NCBI GenBank assembly: GCA_035623335.1
Contig: DASPTQ010000283.1
Location: 66,668-130,667 of the forward strand
Direction of reading: 5' to 3'
DNA length: 64,000 nucleotides
Source of the DNA: JAFAGX01 sp035623335
GTDB lineage: Bacteria > Acidobacteriota > Terriglobia > Terriglobales > Acidobacteriaceae
Shown piece after piece: positions 8,764 through 18,634 of the stretch. The notes beneath the pieces were generated by a model. That model searched no databases. It saw nothing but the letters and a program-made list of their open reading frames with translations, and was not told where the DNA came from. How positions within the stretch are numbered: position 1 is the stretch's first letter; every line of letters starts with the position of its first letter. The translations under genes and the position numbers were made by a program.

Positions 8764-9888
8764 ATGTTCATGGCTTCCCGCTTTGCGCAGTGGATGTACG
8801 AATGGGAGACACGGCTCACTTCCGTGGACAGTAATCGCGTCATCCGTCCACTGGAGTGGGGACTGGAATGGACACGCGACTGGCCGTGTCGCAACGGCTT
8901 CGCTCCGGGATACCTGCCTCGAGATGGCGAAAGCTTCTTGCGCGAGTACAATCGGCGAATCCTGTCCGCCAGCGACGAGTTCTATTCTTACCGCACGCCT
9001 ACGGACTTCCGCCTGGAGCGCCGCGAAATCCGCGTCTTCAGCACCCGTGCCCTGCCGGATCCCCGTTTAGAGAACAAGGTTGCGGGCACCTACAGCGATT
9101 TTTTGCGCTTCACCTCGCCGGTTCCCACGCCCTTTGCGGAAAACAATCTGGTCAGCGCCCGTTGGTTTCCCGCGCGCGGCAAACGCGCCCTGGTGCTGCT
9201 GCCGCATTGGAATTCGGATGCGATCGCCTATACCAGTCTGTGCTGGGCTCTGAATCTGCTCGGGATCTCGGTTCTGCGCCTTAGCCTGCCCTACCACGAC
9301 ATTCGCATGCCGGCCGAGATCCAGCGCGCCGACTACGCCGTCTCCGCCAATCTGAGCCGTACGCTTGACGCCTGCCGTCAGGGGGTTCTCGATGTCCGCT
9401 GCTGCCTGGATTGGCTGGAGTCCCAGGGATTTCGTCGGTTAGGAATTGTGGGCACCAGTCTGGGTTCCTGTTACGCCTTCCTGGCTGCCGCCCATGACCC
9501 GCGCATACGGGTTGCCGCCTTCAATCATATCTCCACTTACTTCGCGGACGTGGTGTGGTACGGACAGTCCACCCGCCATATCCGTCAGGGGTTGGAGTCC
9601 GAAATCGACCTGGAACGCTTGCGAACTCTGTGGAGTGCCATCAGTCCAATGTCGTATTTCGAGCAATTTGCACGCTGGCCGAAGCGGTCGCTCCTCATCT
9701 ATGCCAAATACGATATGACTTTCTTGCCGGAATTCTCGCGCAGCGTGGTCGAACAGTTCGCCCGCCACGGCCTTGATAACCGGGTGGTGGCTTTGCCCTG
9801 TGGCCATTACACAACCGGCGAGACGCCCTTCAAGTACATCGATGGCTGGCAAATCGCGTCCTTCCTGCGCACCGCCTTTGAAACCTAA
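8764..9888 (+). CDS. alpha/beta hydrolase family protein
   Basis: A 374-residue serine hydrolase of unknown substrate. The nucleophile elbow is GTSLGS (Ser near residue 232), the acid is probably the Asp in YAKYDMTFLPEF, and the catalytic His lies in PCGHYTTGE. An N-terminal domain of about 130 residues precedes the fold. Start chosen at ATG 8764; an in-frame TTG at 8737 would add nine residues and an ATG at 8770 would remove two, and none has a clear ribosome site. No signal peptide. It is a single-gene unit between alr and glyA, so context gives no hint of the substrate. Confidence 0.8.
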   Translation: MFMASRFAQWMYEWETRLTSVDSNRVIRPLEWGLEWTRDWPCRNGFAPGYLPRDGESFLREYNRRILSASDEFYSYRTPTDFRLERREIRVFSTRALPDPRLENKVAGTYSDFLRFTSPVPTPFAENNLVSARWFPARGKRALVLLPHWNSDAIAYTSLCWALNLLGISVLRLSLPYHDIRMPAEIQRADYAVSANLSRTLDACRQGVLDVRCCLDWLESQGFRRLGIVGTSLGSCYAFLAAAHDPRIRVAAFNHISTYFADVVWYGQSTRHIRQGLESEIDLERLRTLWSAISPMSYFEQFARWPKRSLLIYAKYDMTFLPEFSRSVVEQFARHGLDNRVVALPCGHYTTGETPFKYIDGWQIASFLRTAFET

Positions 9889-10041
9889 GTCCCCGGTTGT
9901 CCCCACTCTAGGATCCCCAGGGCATCCTTGTACCCCAGTCCGAGGATGAAGAAGTGCCCCGTGCCAAACGCCTGGCTGCTTGTTTAGAATTGAATTTGCG
10001 CAGCCAGCCGATAGGAAGGCGCGAGCCATCCATGGTAGCCT

Positions 10042-10155
10042 GTGATCAAACTTCGAAAGGACAACTTCCTGCTCGGCACCGATCCTGGGCGCCTCGACTT
10101 GGCGGTCATTCACGGCTTCCTAAGGGAGTCCTACTGGGCCCAAGGCGTCCTGATG
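10042..10155 (+). pseudogene. remnant of a GNAT-family N-acetyltransferase (N-terminus only)
   Basis: A GTG-started frame encodes about 35 residues matching the conserved beginning of small GNAT proteins (RLDLAVIHGFLRESYWAQGV), then runs into unrelated sequence before glyA. The acetyl-CoA-binding part is missing. It reads as a gene truncated by deletion, leaving its 5' end 60 bases upstream of the glyA start. Confidence 0.6.
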
Positions 10156-10213
10156 TCGGGTCGGCGTAATAGGCCCCGCCCCAGTTGCTTGGGCAAGTCT
10201 GTTGGAGGTAAGG

Positions 10214-11506
<1,293 letters not shown>

Positions 11507-11583
11507 CCTGGAGAGAGGGGAGCAGGTTCGGGGCCTTCCTTTCGTTCTCCGGGGTCTCTGCCCTCGGGACTGCAACGGATTCC

Positions 11584-12750
11584 GTGAAAGTCGCGATTGA
11601 CATTCGTCGGATTACGCAGTTTGGTGTAGGCACCTACACTCGCAACGTGGTGCGAGCGCTCGCCAGGATCGATCATTACAACCAGTATGTCCTACTCGGT
11701 TCCCCGCAAGAGGCAGCCGAGATTGGTTCCCTGCCCTCGAACTTCACCTGTGTTGCCCTGGTCGAGCCGGATAACACGCCCAAGGGCTACTTTGAATGTC
11801 GGGCGACGATTAAGCGCTTGCGTTGCGACATAGCGCACATCCCCCACTTGTTTTCCATACCGCGCAATCTGCCGTGCCCTTACGTGATCACCGTGCACGA
11901 CGTGCTCGAGCACATGTATGGGGCGGGGGAGGGATCGGGGCTGAGGCGTTCCTTGCACTTTCATTTCACCCGCCATGTTCTCAAAGGGGCCAAACGCATT
12001 CTGGCTGTTTCCAAGTTCACGAAGAGCGAGATCGAGAAGTTGTTTGCCATTCCCAGCCAGCGCATCGAAGTGATTTACAACGCCATCGATGAACGATTCC
12101 TCCGCGGTCACGCCACCGAGGCCGATCGCCAAATCCTGGCAGAACGTTACCTGGTGACCTATCCCTTCTTGCTGTATGCCGGTCGCATCAGCCCGCACAA
12201 GAACCTGGTGCGGATCATCGAAGCCTTCTCCGCCCTCAAGGCGCAACTCGAAAAGCAATCTCTCCATGCTGACCTCAAGCTGATCATCATCGGCGACGAA
12301 CTCTCGAAGCATCCCGATCTTCGCCGCACGGTGATCCGCAGCGGCGTCCAAAACGACGTGCGCTTCATGGGATTCATTCCGATTGAGATGCTTCGATTGT
12401 TTTACGACGCGGCCAAAGTCTTCGTCTTCCCCTCCCTCTATGAAGGATTTGGGCTGCCACCGCTCGAAGCCATGGCCCATGGCACACCGGTGATCACCTC
12501 CAATATCTCTTCTCTTCCGGAAGTGGTTGGCAACGCGGCAGTCCTGGTGAACCCGGAAAACGTCTTCGAGATCATGCGGGCGCTGCACCGGGTACTGCTC
12601 GATCAGTCCGTGCGCGACAAGCTTAGCCAGCGCGGATACGAGCAGGTCAAGAAGTTTTCCTGGGACGCTTCGGCACAACGCATTCTTGCCGTGTATGAGG
12701 AGGTCACGACCGGGGTTCAAGCTCGAGCTGGCGTCCACAGCGTGGCTTGA
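11584..12750 (+). CDS. glycosyltransferase family 4 (GT-B fold)
   Basis: A 388-residue retaining glycosyltransferase, probably acting on a cell-surface polysaccharide or lipid-linked sugar. The N-terminal GT-B half starts MKVAIDIRRITQFGVGTYT with a Gly-rich acceptor loop. The C-terminal donor-binding half has LLYAGRISPHKNLVRIIEAF and the signature FVFPSLYEGFGLPPLEAMA, whose EGFGLPPLE carries the EX7E nucleotide-sugar motif. The start is GTG at 11584. There is no membrane segment and it is not in an obvious polysaccharide cluster, so the acceptor is unknown. Confidence 0.88.
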   Translation: MKVAIDIRRITQFGVGTYTRNVVRALARIDHYNQYVLLGSPQEAAEIGSLPSNFTCVALVEPDNTPKGYFECRATIKRLRCDIAHIPHLFSIPRNLPCPYVITVHDVLEHMYGAGEGSGLRRSLHFHFTRHVLKGAKRILAVSKFTKSEIEKLFAIPSQRIEVIYNAIDERFLRGHATEADRQILAERYLVTYPFLLYAGRISPHKNLVRIIEAFSALKAQLEKQSLHADLKLIIIGDELSKHPDLRRTVIRSGVQNDVRFMGFIPIEMLRLFYDAAKVFVFPSLYEGFGLPPLEAMAHGTPVITSNISSLPEVVGNAAVLVNPENVFEIMRALHRVLLDQSVRDKLSQRGYEQVKKFSWDASAQRILAVYEEVTTGVQARAGVHSVA

Positions 12751-12872
12751 AGTTCAGATTCTGTGTTGCCCAGGGTCATTCTGGCCGAGCCCTCATGCCC
12801 GCAACGGTTGCGGGTAGCTGGAGGACGATCGAATCATCTCCTGGCCCGACCTGCTTCCTGCCATCCGGCTAT

Positions 12873-13052
12873 TCAGGCATTCTTCAGCAGCGGAATCCCC
12901 GGTGAAGCCAGCCCCAGGCGACGGAGTTTGTCTGCCAAACGCTTGCGGTCAGGTTCGGATGAGGCAGCGGCATAACGCTTGCGCAGCTGGTCAGCTTTTT
13001 CCTTGCGGGTACGGCGACGCCGGATTTCCGGTCGTCGGCTGGGTGCGGACAT
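12873..13052 (-). CDS. small highly basic protein of unknown function
   Basis: A 59-residue protein very rich in Arg and Lys (MSAPSRRPEIRRRRTRKEK, then ADQLRKRYAAASSEPDRKRL) with a predicted helical hairpin, ending GIPLLKNA. Similar short basic proteins occur in planctomycetes and acidobacteria without known function (DUF6800-like, a guess from composition). The start is the ATG at 13052 preceded by GGAG; a GTG at 13139 is unlikely because a minus-strand TATAAT (13147-13142) would place the transcript start inside or after it. RNA or ribosome binding would suit the charge but is inference. Confidence 0.55.
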   Translation of the reverse strand: MSAPSRRPEIRRRRTRKEKADQLRKRYAAASSEPDRKRLADKLRRLGLASPGIPLLKNA

Positions 13053-13141
13053 CAGGGTTGCTCCTTTGTCTGTAGCTTCCTGAGGAACTTGTGGCAGCCC
13101 GAACGGTTTCGCCCGAAACTGCTCACGGTTGGATGGCACGC

Positions 13142-13147
13142 ATTATA
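13142..13147 (-). promoter_or_regulatory. -10 box for the small basic protein
   Basis: TATAAT on the minus strand about 90 bases upstream of the ATG at 13052, giving a leader of roughly 80 bases. It supports that start over the GTG at 13139. Confidence 0.4.
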
Positions 13148-13324
13148 GACGTAGCATGACCCGACGCGCAAAGCCTCGATGCCTGGCTTTCGCTAGAGCG
13201 AACATTCTCCGCGAGGGCAGGGAGCTCTATCGCAGCCGTCTGCTGCAACTCATCAGTTGGCCCTTCGCAGACCGCTGCACCCGAAGCGCAACTTGACGAT
13301 GGACCGCCCGGGATGCCGCCCTGG

Positions 13325-13345
13325 GTAACCGTTTCCTTCGGTTAC
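13325..13345. promoter_or_regulatory. inverted repeat upstream of the GAF scaffold gene
   Basis: GTAACCG (13325-13331) and CGGTTAC (13339-13345) are perfect inverted arms, followed closely by a further GTTAC. It lies 38 bases before the TTG start and could be an operator; nothing identifies the regulator. Confidence 0.3.
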
Positions 13346-13382
13346 TTTCGTTACCCTCTTCCGACCTTCCACCTTCAACCGC

Positions 13383-16169
13383 TTGCAACGATCAAGCTAC
13401 GATCAAGCCAAACGTCGGAAGTCCGGTCATTCTCCGAGAGCGGGGAGATCCATCTCTACCCAGATCGGCTGTGGACTGGAGCCGGCACATGAGGATGTGT
13501 CTCCGCGTGGCGCAGCCGCGCGGGCTGAGGAAGCCGCATCGCAACCCGCTGCGTACTTCTCGAAAGGCCCGAAGCTGCGTCTATCGGAGTTTGGTCAAGT
13601 TAGCAGAGGCAACGTGTCGCAATCAGGCGGTTCAGATCCGAGTACCGGGCTCGAGTCAATCAGCCAGCACGCACGGGTGCTAACCCGGGGCAATGGCGCC
13701 GCCATCGCCCTTGCCCACAAGGGGTCGATGATTTGCCGCGCCAGCGTGGGCAACGCTCCGACGCTCGGCGCGCGGCTGGATATCAGCAGTGGTCTTTCTG
13801 GAGAGTGTGTACGCACCGGCAAGGCTCTGCGCTGCGACAATTCGGAAAACGATCCCCGCGTGGACCCGGAGAGCTGCCGCCGACTTGGTATTCACTCGAT
13901 TCTGGCGGCACCGATCCGGCTAGGCGGCGAAGTGGTCGGTATTTTGGAGGTCTTCTCTTCTCAGCGGTTCAATTTTCATGATGGCGATCTGGTGGTCGTC
14001 GAAGATCTGGCGAGAACCGTATTCGTTGTACCTCCCTCCCCCAGAACCACTCCCGCGCCACCGACGCTCAAGACCGTGCTGGCGCCTCCGGCGCCCAGGA
14101 GCCTGCCAGCTCCGAAACTGCTCCTCGAACTGGAACCCGCATGGCGAGTTTTCTTGGATAACCTGACCGACCTTCTGTTTCCACCGCAGATGGCACCACT
14201 CAAATTGACTTCGCGGCCGGCACCGTTTTGGCCGGATGTGCTCGTGCCTTCGGAGCCGGCTTGGGAGCGATTTTATCAATCGATCGTGCTGCACGTGGTC
14301 ATGGTCGCCATCCTGGGTCTTGTTGAATTCGGGCTCTCGCAGCGCCCTCTGCTGCGTCAGAGCCGGCTCAGCGTCCACAAATCAGATACGGTTTACTATC
14401 TGCCTCCGGAGTATCTTCGTGCCCTCCGGGGGGAAAGCGAGCCATCACAGAGACCACGATCTGAGGTCAAGCCGCGAGTCCTTGCCGTGCGCCGGGAATC
14501 GGCCAGGCCCTCTCAGAAATCGATCCCGCCACCCACTCTGCACCTGAAGGATTCGCGATACCGCATTACGGCCTGGAATCCGGTTGTGCCCCCGGTACCA
14601 TTTTCGGCGACCACGCGAAATCCACCGAGTACTCCTGCCACGAGCGTAGCGGCCATTGCGCCGCCGCCGGATACCTCGGCGGTGTCGCGTGCCCAGCGCC
14701 TTACGCTGACAGCGCCACAGGCCGTTGCCCCTGCGCCGTCGGTCGATCCGTCGGCAAGCCATAAGGCGAGTATCAGCCTTGGCCACCAGGATGTCGTCAG
14801 GCCAGCACCTGAGATCCCCGGTGGTGCACAGCGCTCCCTTTCCGGTGCGACTCAGGCGACCCTGGGTAGGGGACCAACCCTGGTCGTGCCTCCTCCGCCC
14901 TCCGTCGGTGGGTCCGATCGCCAGACCTCTAGCGTCAGTCTTGGACACCAGGATGTCGTCAGGCCAGCACCTGAGATCCCCGGTGATGCACAGCACTCGC
15001 TTTCCAGCACGGCCCAGGTGACTCTGGGCAGAGGAGCGACCCCTGTCGTGCCTCCTCCGCCCTCCGTCGGAAGTCTGGGAAATCCTGGGCAGCGCGTGAA
15101 TTCACAACCAGATGGTGCCACGCAAGTTGTGCCGCCGCCTCCTGCTGTGCTGCATGTTGCCGGCAGCTATCTTATTGACACTCCGGAGGGTGGAGCCATT
15201 CTGGTCGTGCCTCCTCCGCCCTCGATCGGTGGTCTTGAGCATCGAGGGGGTCAGTCCGCGAGCTCGCTATCGGGTGGCGGCGGCATGCAAGCTGTGCCGC
15301 CTGCTCCTCGGCTTCAGGATCCCGGGACATCCGCTAGGGGCACAGGGAGCGGCATGGCCATGGCAGTCGTGCCACCCCCGCCCTCGGTTGGGGGTCTCGG
15401 GGGATCCGGTGGTGAGTCCGCCAGTTCGCTAGCGAGCGCCGGCATGCAAGCCGTGCCACCTGCTCCTCGGCTGCAAGGTACCGGCAGCTCGGCTAGGGGC
15501 ACTGGGAACGGCATGGCCGTGGCAGTCGTCCCACCCCCGCCCTCGGTCCGGGGTCTTGGGGGATCCGGTGGTCAAGGCTCAGGCGCACAACGCACCGCCA
15601 GTTTGCAAATGGCGCAACCTAAGGTTGCCGTCCAGCCTGGCAGCAATGGCACGCCAGGCCAAGCTGCACGCGCCAGCGGACTACCCGGTGGGCTATTGCC
15701 GGGAGAAATCAACGGCAACGGTGGGGAATCTCATGCTGAGAGCAAAAAGGAGGCCGCCGCAAACGAGCTTGGTAGCACAAAAGTGCTCAGTATCAGTTTT
15801 ATCGGGCCAGCCTTGGCTTTCCCCCAGTCTTCGTATTTCTCAAACTTCGAGGTCTTCATCGCAGAAGAAAAGCTCAGCCGACATCAATCTCGGATCATCA
15901 AGCTGGTGTACGATTTTCTTTCTTACCAGCCGCGGCTTTCGGACTTGGGTGCGAATTACCCAGCCATTGAGAGCCTTCATGCCACTAGAGATCCGAGTTG
16001 TGACGAGCCGCTAAAGCAAGTAGTGTCGTTGGCAACTTCGTTGCGTTGGCCGGAGGCCTCTCTCGTGCAACTGAGTTCGACGTCCTCCAAGCAGCGACAA
16101 AGCACGTTGCCATGCTACCGGACAACCGCAGACGACTACCGTAAGGCACTCGCCCATCAGCATCGATAA
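13383..16169 (+). CDS. GAF-domain, proline-rich membrane scaffold (TonB-like architecture)
   Basis: A 928-residue protein. A GAF-type sensor domain spans about residues 80-220 (ends LGGEVVGILEVFSSQRFNF). A single membrane helix follows at about 300-320 (IVLHVVMVAILGLVEFGL). Then comes a very long Pro-rich stretch (about 345-760) made of repeated VVPPPPSVGG, HQDVVRPAPEIPG and MQAVPPAPRLQ units, and a conserved-looking C-terminal domain (about 795-900). The layout, sensor inside and extended periplasmic arm, resembles TonB-type transducers, but no canonical TonB C-terminal motif is seen. The start is taken as TTG 13383; it is uncertain because the first ATG is inside the GAF domain. Function is not known. 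Confidence 0.65.
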   Translation: MQRSSYDQAKRRKSGHSPRAGRSISTQIGCGLEPAHEDVSPRGAAARAEEAASQPAAYFSKGPKLRLSEFGQVSRGNVSQSGGSDPSTGLESISQHARVLTRGNGAAIALAHKGSMICRASVGNAPTLGARLDISSGLSGECVRTGKALRCDNSENDPRVDPESCRRLGIHSILAAPIRLGGEVVGILEVFSSQRFNFHDGDLVVVEDLARTVFVVPPSPRTTPAPPTLKTVLAPPAPRSLPAPKLLLELEPAWRVFLDNLTDLLFPPQMAPLKLTSRPAPFWPDVLVPSEPAWERFYQSIVLHVVMVAILGLVEFGLSQRPLLRQSRLSVHKSDTVYYLPPEYLRALRGESEPSQRPRSEVKPRVLAVRRESARPSQKSIPPPTLHLKDSRYRITAWNPVVPPVPFSATTRNPPSTPATSVAAIAPPPDTSAVSRAQRLTLTAPQAVAPAPSVDPSASHKASISLGHQDVVRPAPEIPGGAQRSLSGATQATLGRGPTLVVPPPPSVGGSDRQTSSVSLGHQDVVRPAPEIPGDAQHSLSSTAQVTLGRGATPVVPPPPSVGSLGNPGQRVNSQPDGATQVVPPPPAVLHVAGSYLIDTPEGGAILVVPPPPSIGGLEHRGGQSASSLSGGGGMQAVPPAPRLQDPGTSARGTGSGMAMAVVPPPPSVGGLGGSGGESASSLASAGMQAVPPAPRLQGTGSSARGTGNGMAVAVVPPPPSVRGLGGSGGQGSGAQRTASLQMAQPKVAVQPGSNGTPGQAARASGLPGGLLPGEINGNGGESHAESKKEAAANELGSTKVLSISFIGPALAFPQSSYFSNFEVFIAEEKLSRHQSRIIKLVYDFLSYQPRLSDLGANYPAIESLHATRDPSCDEPLKQVVSLATSLRWPEASLVQLSSTSSKQRQSTLPCYRTTADDYRKALAHQHR
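14775..15073 (+). repeat. tandem 162-bp repeat inside the scaffold gene
   Basis: Two units with a period of 162 bases (54 codons): the sequence from 14781 recurs from 14943, both encoding HQDVVRPAPEIPG then VVPPPPSVG. The period keeps the frame, so copy number can vary without breaking the protein. Confidence 0.75.
15282..15574 (+). repeat. tandem 159-bp repeat inside the scaffold gene
   Basis: Units beginning GGCATGCAAG at 15282 and 15441, a period of 159 bases (53 codons), encode MQAVPPAPRLQ followed by VVPPPPSV. This is a second in-frame tandem duplication. Confidence 0.75.
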
Positions 16170-16297
16170 CGGGTCTGTGATCTGCTCGTCCCCGTATCTT
16201 CCTGACCCATCTCGAAGATGCCCCCCGGTCGCCCTTCCGCAACTCAGGCCGGGAGGGGCGCTGACCGAACAGCGCGCTCGCATTTGAGCGGCTCTGC

Positions 16298-16984
16298 TTA
16301 CCTCGATCCGGAAGAGTTCCGTACCACGGCGTGAGGCGCAACCATGGACATTTCCAAGCCTTTCGGTGGTACTAACGCTCCTGGCTCCTCTCCATCTCGC
16401 TGGGCGGTCAAGAGCGTGAGTCTTTCGACGCCAGAGGTACCGACCGAGTCCAGAATTATGACTAGGTTTCGATAGGCAGTGCGTGCGTCGGCTTTGACAT
16501 AGAGCGTCTTGTCTGCACGGTTCAACAAAGCGCTCTTCACTTTCTCCGTCAGTTCGGTAGTACTGGTCGGGTCGATTCCGAAATACACTTTGCCGTCGTA
16601 GGTGATAGTCACGATTAGCGAATCTTCCTGGTCCGCTTTAGCTACCGGCACCGCATTCGTGGTTACCGGCAGCTCCACAGTGATTCCCTGCCGCAGCGTT
16701 GGACTCGCGCCGAACTGGCCCGCGGATGAGAAAAAGTTCTTGGGAGCCACTGCCGAGAGATCCGGAGCGACCCGGAGGGTGCGTCCGGGGGAGGACAGAC
16801 AAGTTAAGTCAGTACGCGGGTTGGCCAACAGAATTCTGCCGGCCTTTGCCATGAGGACGGCGCGGGAATTCAAGCACCATGCGCTTCTCCCGCAGCAAGC
16901 TGCGATGGTCTGGGCGGCAACAGAAGGTGTGATGCCTTTGGCTAGGGTGAACGCGATCAGACACACTTCACGTACGTGCTTCAT
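16298..16984 (-). CDS. ExbD/TolR-like periplasmic-domain protein without the usual anchor
   Basis: The last 120 residues of this 228-residue protein match the periplasmic domain of ExbD/TolR (DGKVYFGIDPTSTTELTEKV, then ADKTLYVKADARTAYRNLV and GVERLTLLTAQR). The N-terminus does not have the standard single helix with its functional Asp (DINVTPLVD-type segment). Instead there is a weak signal-like stretch (CLIAFTLAKGITPSVAAQT) and a Cys-containing region, so it may be secreted rather than anchored. It is the last gene of a GntR-slipin operon, 36 bases after the slipin. A proton-channel role is doubtful; a peptidoglycan or partner-binding role is possible. Confidence 0.7.
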   Translation of the reverse strand: MKHVREVCLIAFTLAKGITPSVAAQTIAACCGRSAWCLNSRAVLMAKAGRILLANPRTDLTCLSSPGRTLRVAPDLSAVAPKNFFSSAGQFGASPTLRQGITVELPVTTNAVPVAKADQEDSLIVTITYDGKVYFGIDPTSTTELTEKVKSALLNRADKTLYVKADARTAYRNLVIILDSVGTSGVERLTLLTAQRDGEEPGALVPPKGLEMSMVAPHAVVRNSSGSR

Positions 16985-17020
16985 ACGGGTTGCTCCTTTC
17001 GACCTATTCAGGTGGAGTGG

Positions 17021-17890
17021 TTAGGGTTTTGCTCCGCTGAGTGACGCGGTGGCGAGGGTTCCACCGAGCCCCATCGTCTCGACCGCTGACGATGGCACGA
17101 TCACCATCGAACCCCGTTCCTTGATGGCTTCGTACAGCATGTTCATGGCACGAAGATGCAGGGCTGTAGGATTTTCGGTGTAGGCGGCGGCCGCCTTCAC
17201 AAACTTGTCGGAAATCTCCGTTTCGGCTTGTCCGAGAATGATTCGCGCTTGCCGTTCCCTTTCGGCCTGGGCCTGCCGAGACATGGCATCTTCGAGCCCC
17301 TGCGGAATTTTGACATCCCGGACTTCCACGGATTGCACCGTGATCCCCCACGGATTTGTCTTCTCGTCGAGAATGCGCTGCAGCTCACGCCCCAGCGTTT
17401 CGCGCTCCGTGATCATTTGCGCCAATTCGTGACGGCCGATCGACTCCCGCAGGGCGGTTTGTGCACTCAGGTTGATAGCGTCCAGGAAATTTTCTACTTC
17501 GAGGATGGCCTTCTCGGCATTCCATACAATCCAGAAGACGATGGCATCGACGTTCACTGGCACGGTATCGCGCGTCAGGGTGGATTCAGCGCTCACACTG
17601 GCCACGCGCACGCGTTGGTCGACGAAAGGGCTAAGCGTCTCAAGGATGGGCACGATGTGGAACAATCCCGGTCCGCGTAGTCCCACATATTTTCCTAAAC
17701 GCAACAGTGCCACCTTTTCCCATTGACGGACTACCTTGATGGCAAACAGAAGATACACTGCCAGCAAGCTGCCTAGGATTGCGGGCGCAGGTTGATGCAC
17801 GGTCACGGTGAGCAACGCTCCCAGGACGATGCAGATTGCGAATGCTGTGACTGCGACGCCGTTGAGTTGGGACAAGCTGGTTTTTGTCAT
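17021..17890 (-). CDS. SPFH/band-7 protein (slipin/stomatin-like)
   Basis: A 289-residue membrane scaffold. Two N-terminal hydrophobic segments (about residues 11-30 and 34-52) are followed by an SPFH domain (EKVALLRLGKYVGLRGPGLF, RVASVSAESTLTRDTVPVNV) and an Ala/Glu coiled coil (DAMSRQAQAERERQARIILG). Slipins form oligomers in membrane microdomains. It starts four bases after the GntR gene, so the two are co-transcribed, and the ExbD-like gene follows. Slipins are often paired with NfeD proteases, but none is seen here. Confidence 0.9.
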   Translation of the reverse strand: MTKTSLSQLNGVAVTAFAICIVLGALLTVTVHQPAPAILGSLLAVYLLFAIKVVRQWEKVALLRLGKYVGLRGPGLFHIVPILETLSPFVDQRVRVASVSAESTLTRDTVPVNVDAIVFWIVWNAEKAILEVENFLDAINLSAQTALRESIGRHELAQMITERETLGRELQRILDEKTNPWGITVQSVEVRDVKIPQGLEDAMSRQAQAERERQARIILGQAETEISDKFVKAAAAYTENPTALHLRAMNMLYEAIKERGSMVIVPSSAVETMGLGGTLATASLSGAKP

Positions 17891-17894
17891 GACG

Positions 17895-18302
17895 TCATCT
17901 CCTGCGACTTGGCTCTAAGACCAATCCGCGCAACTGCTCAAGTAAGTCCTCGACCGTAAAACCAATGGCTCCCGCGCGAGCTACGGAATCGGCGACGATC
18001 TGAGCCAACTGCCGCGAGCGCTCTTCGTCCCCGCCCCTGATCTTTTGCGCACTGATGAAGGTACCCGTTCCCTGATGGGTCTCCAAGACCCCGCCAAGTT
18101 CAAGTTCGCGGTACGCCCGGGCAACGGTATTGGGATTGATTGCCAGGTCGACAGCCAGTTGGCGTACCGTGGGCAACTGGTCGCCGACGCTCAGCGAGGC
18201 AGAAGCGATTCCGCCCCGGACTTGATCAATGATCTGGCGATACACGGGTACGCCACTGTGAAGATCCAGTCGAAAACGGAACGGAGGCCGTCGGGAGTTC
18301 AC
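17895..18302 (-). CDS. GntR-family transcriptional regulator, YtrA type
   Basis: A 135-residue regulator with an N-terminal winged helix (PVYRQIIDQVRGGIASASLS, then GDQLPTVRQLAVDLAINPNT, VARAYRELE, GTGTF) and only a short C-terminal dimerisation helix, which is the YtrA subfamily pattern. It leads an operon with slipin and the ExbD-like gene. A perfect palindrome 10-29 bases upstream of its GTG start is its likely autoregulatory operator. YtrA-type regulators commonly control membrane or envelope-stress operons; the inducer here is unknown. Confidence 0.9.
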   Translation of the reverse strand: MNSRRPPFRFRLDLHSGVPVYRQIIDQVRGGIASASLSVGDQLPTVRQLAVDLAINPNTVARAYRELELGGVLETHQGTGTFISAQKIRGGDEERSRQLAQIVADSVARAGAIGFTVEDLLEQLRGLVLEPSRRR

Positions 18303-18311
18303 AAGCCATAA

Positions 18312-18340
18312 TGTACTATATGACTAGTACAATATGTCAA
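18312..18340 (-). promoter_or_regulatory. YtrA-type operator and -35 of the gntR-slipin operon
   Basis: TGTACTA (18312-18318) and TAGTACA (18325-18331) form a perfect inverted repeat around six central bases. A minus-strand TTGACA (18340-18335) lies just upstream, so a bound repressor would cover the promoter. This fits YtrA-family operators. Confidence 0.65.
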
Positions 18341-18634
18341 GAGAAAAATTCTGCCGCAGGCCAGGGCCGCCGGGTGGTTTCCTCAAGAAGGGACGAGCGG
18401 AAGCAGAGCCTTCCGCCCCGGAGGCTTTCCCTGCAACCTTCGCGACTGCCTGCTGGGACTCCCATGGTAGGAACACGGGCCCAGTGAACGACCGGCGTTG
18501 GGATAAATTTTTCCAGCCACGGATCAGTCCTGCGCTATCTTTGAGGTTCGGGCGCAGCCTTCGACCGCAACCCGGATTAATGCACCTTGGCGCGCTGACG
18601 ATCTTGATGGCATGATCACCCGTGATCGAGGACC
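18341..18634. other. intergenic region, no recognisable gene
   Basis: About 290 bases between the divergent gntR and PAP2 genes. One open frame (18334-18615, plus) lacks motifs and a ribosome site and is not called. Confidence 0.35.

Noticed and set aside
10156..10213. Riboswitch upstream of glyA
   Set aside because: No glycine or THF riboswitch core is visible; the region holds only the GNAT stub and ribosome site.
14445..14996. 183-residue minus-strand ORF within the scaffold gene
   Set aside because: Generated by the GC-rich repeat; the plus frame is the coding one.
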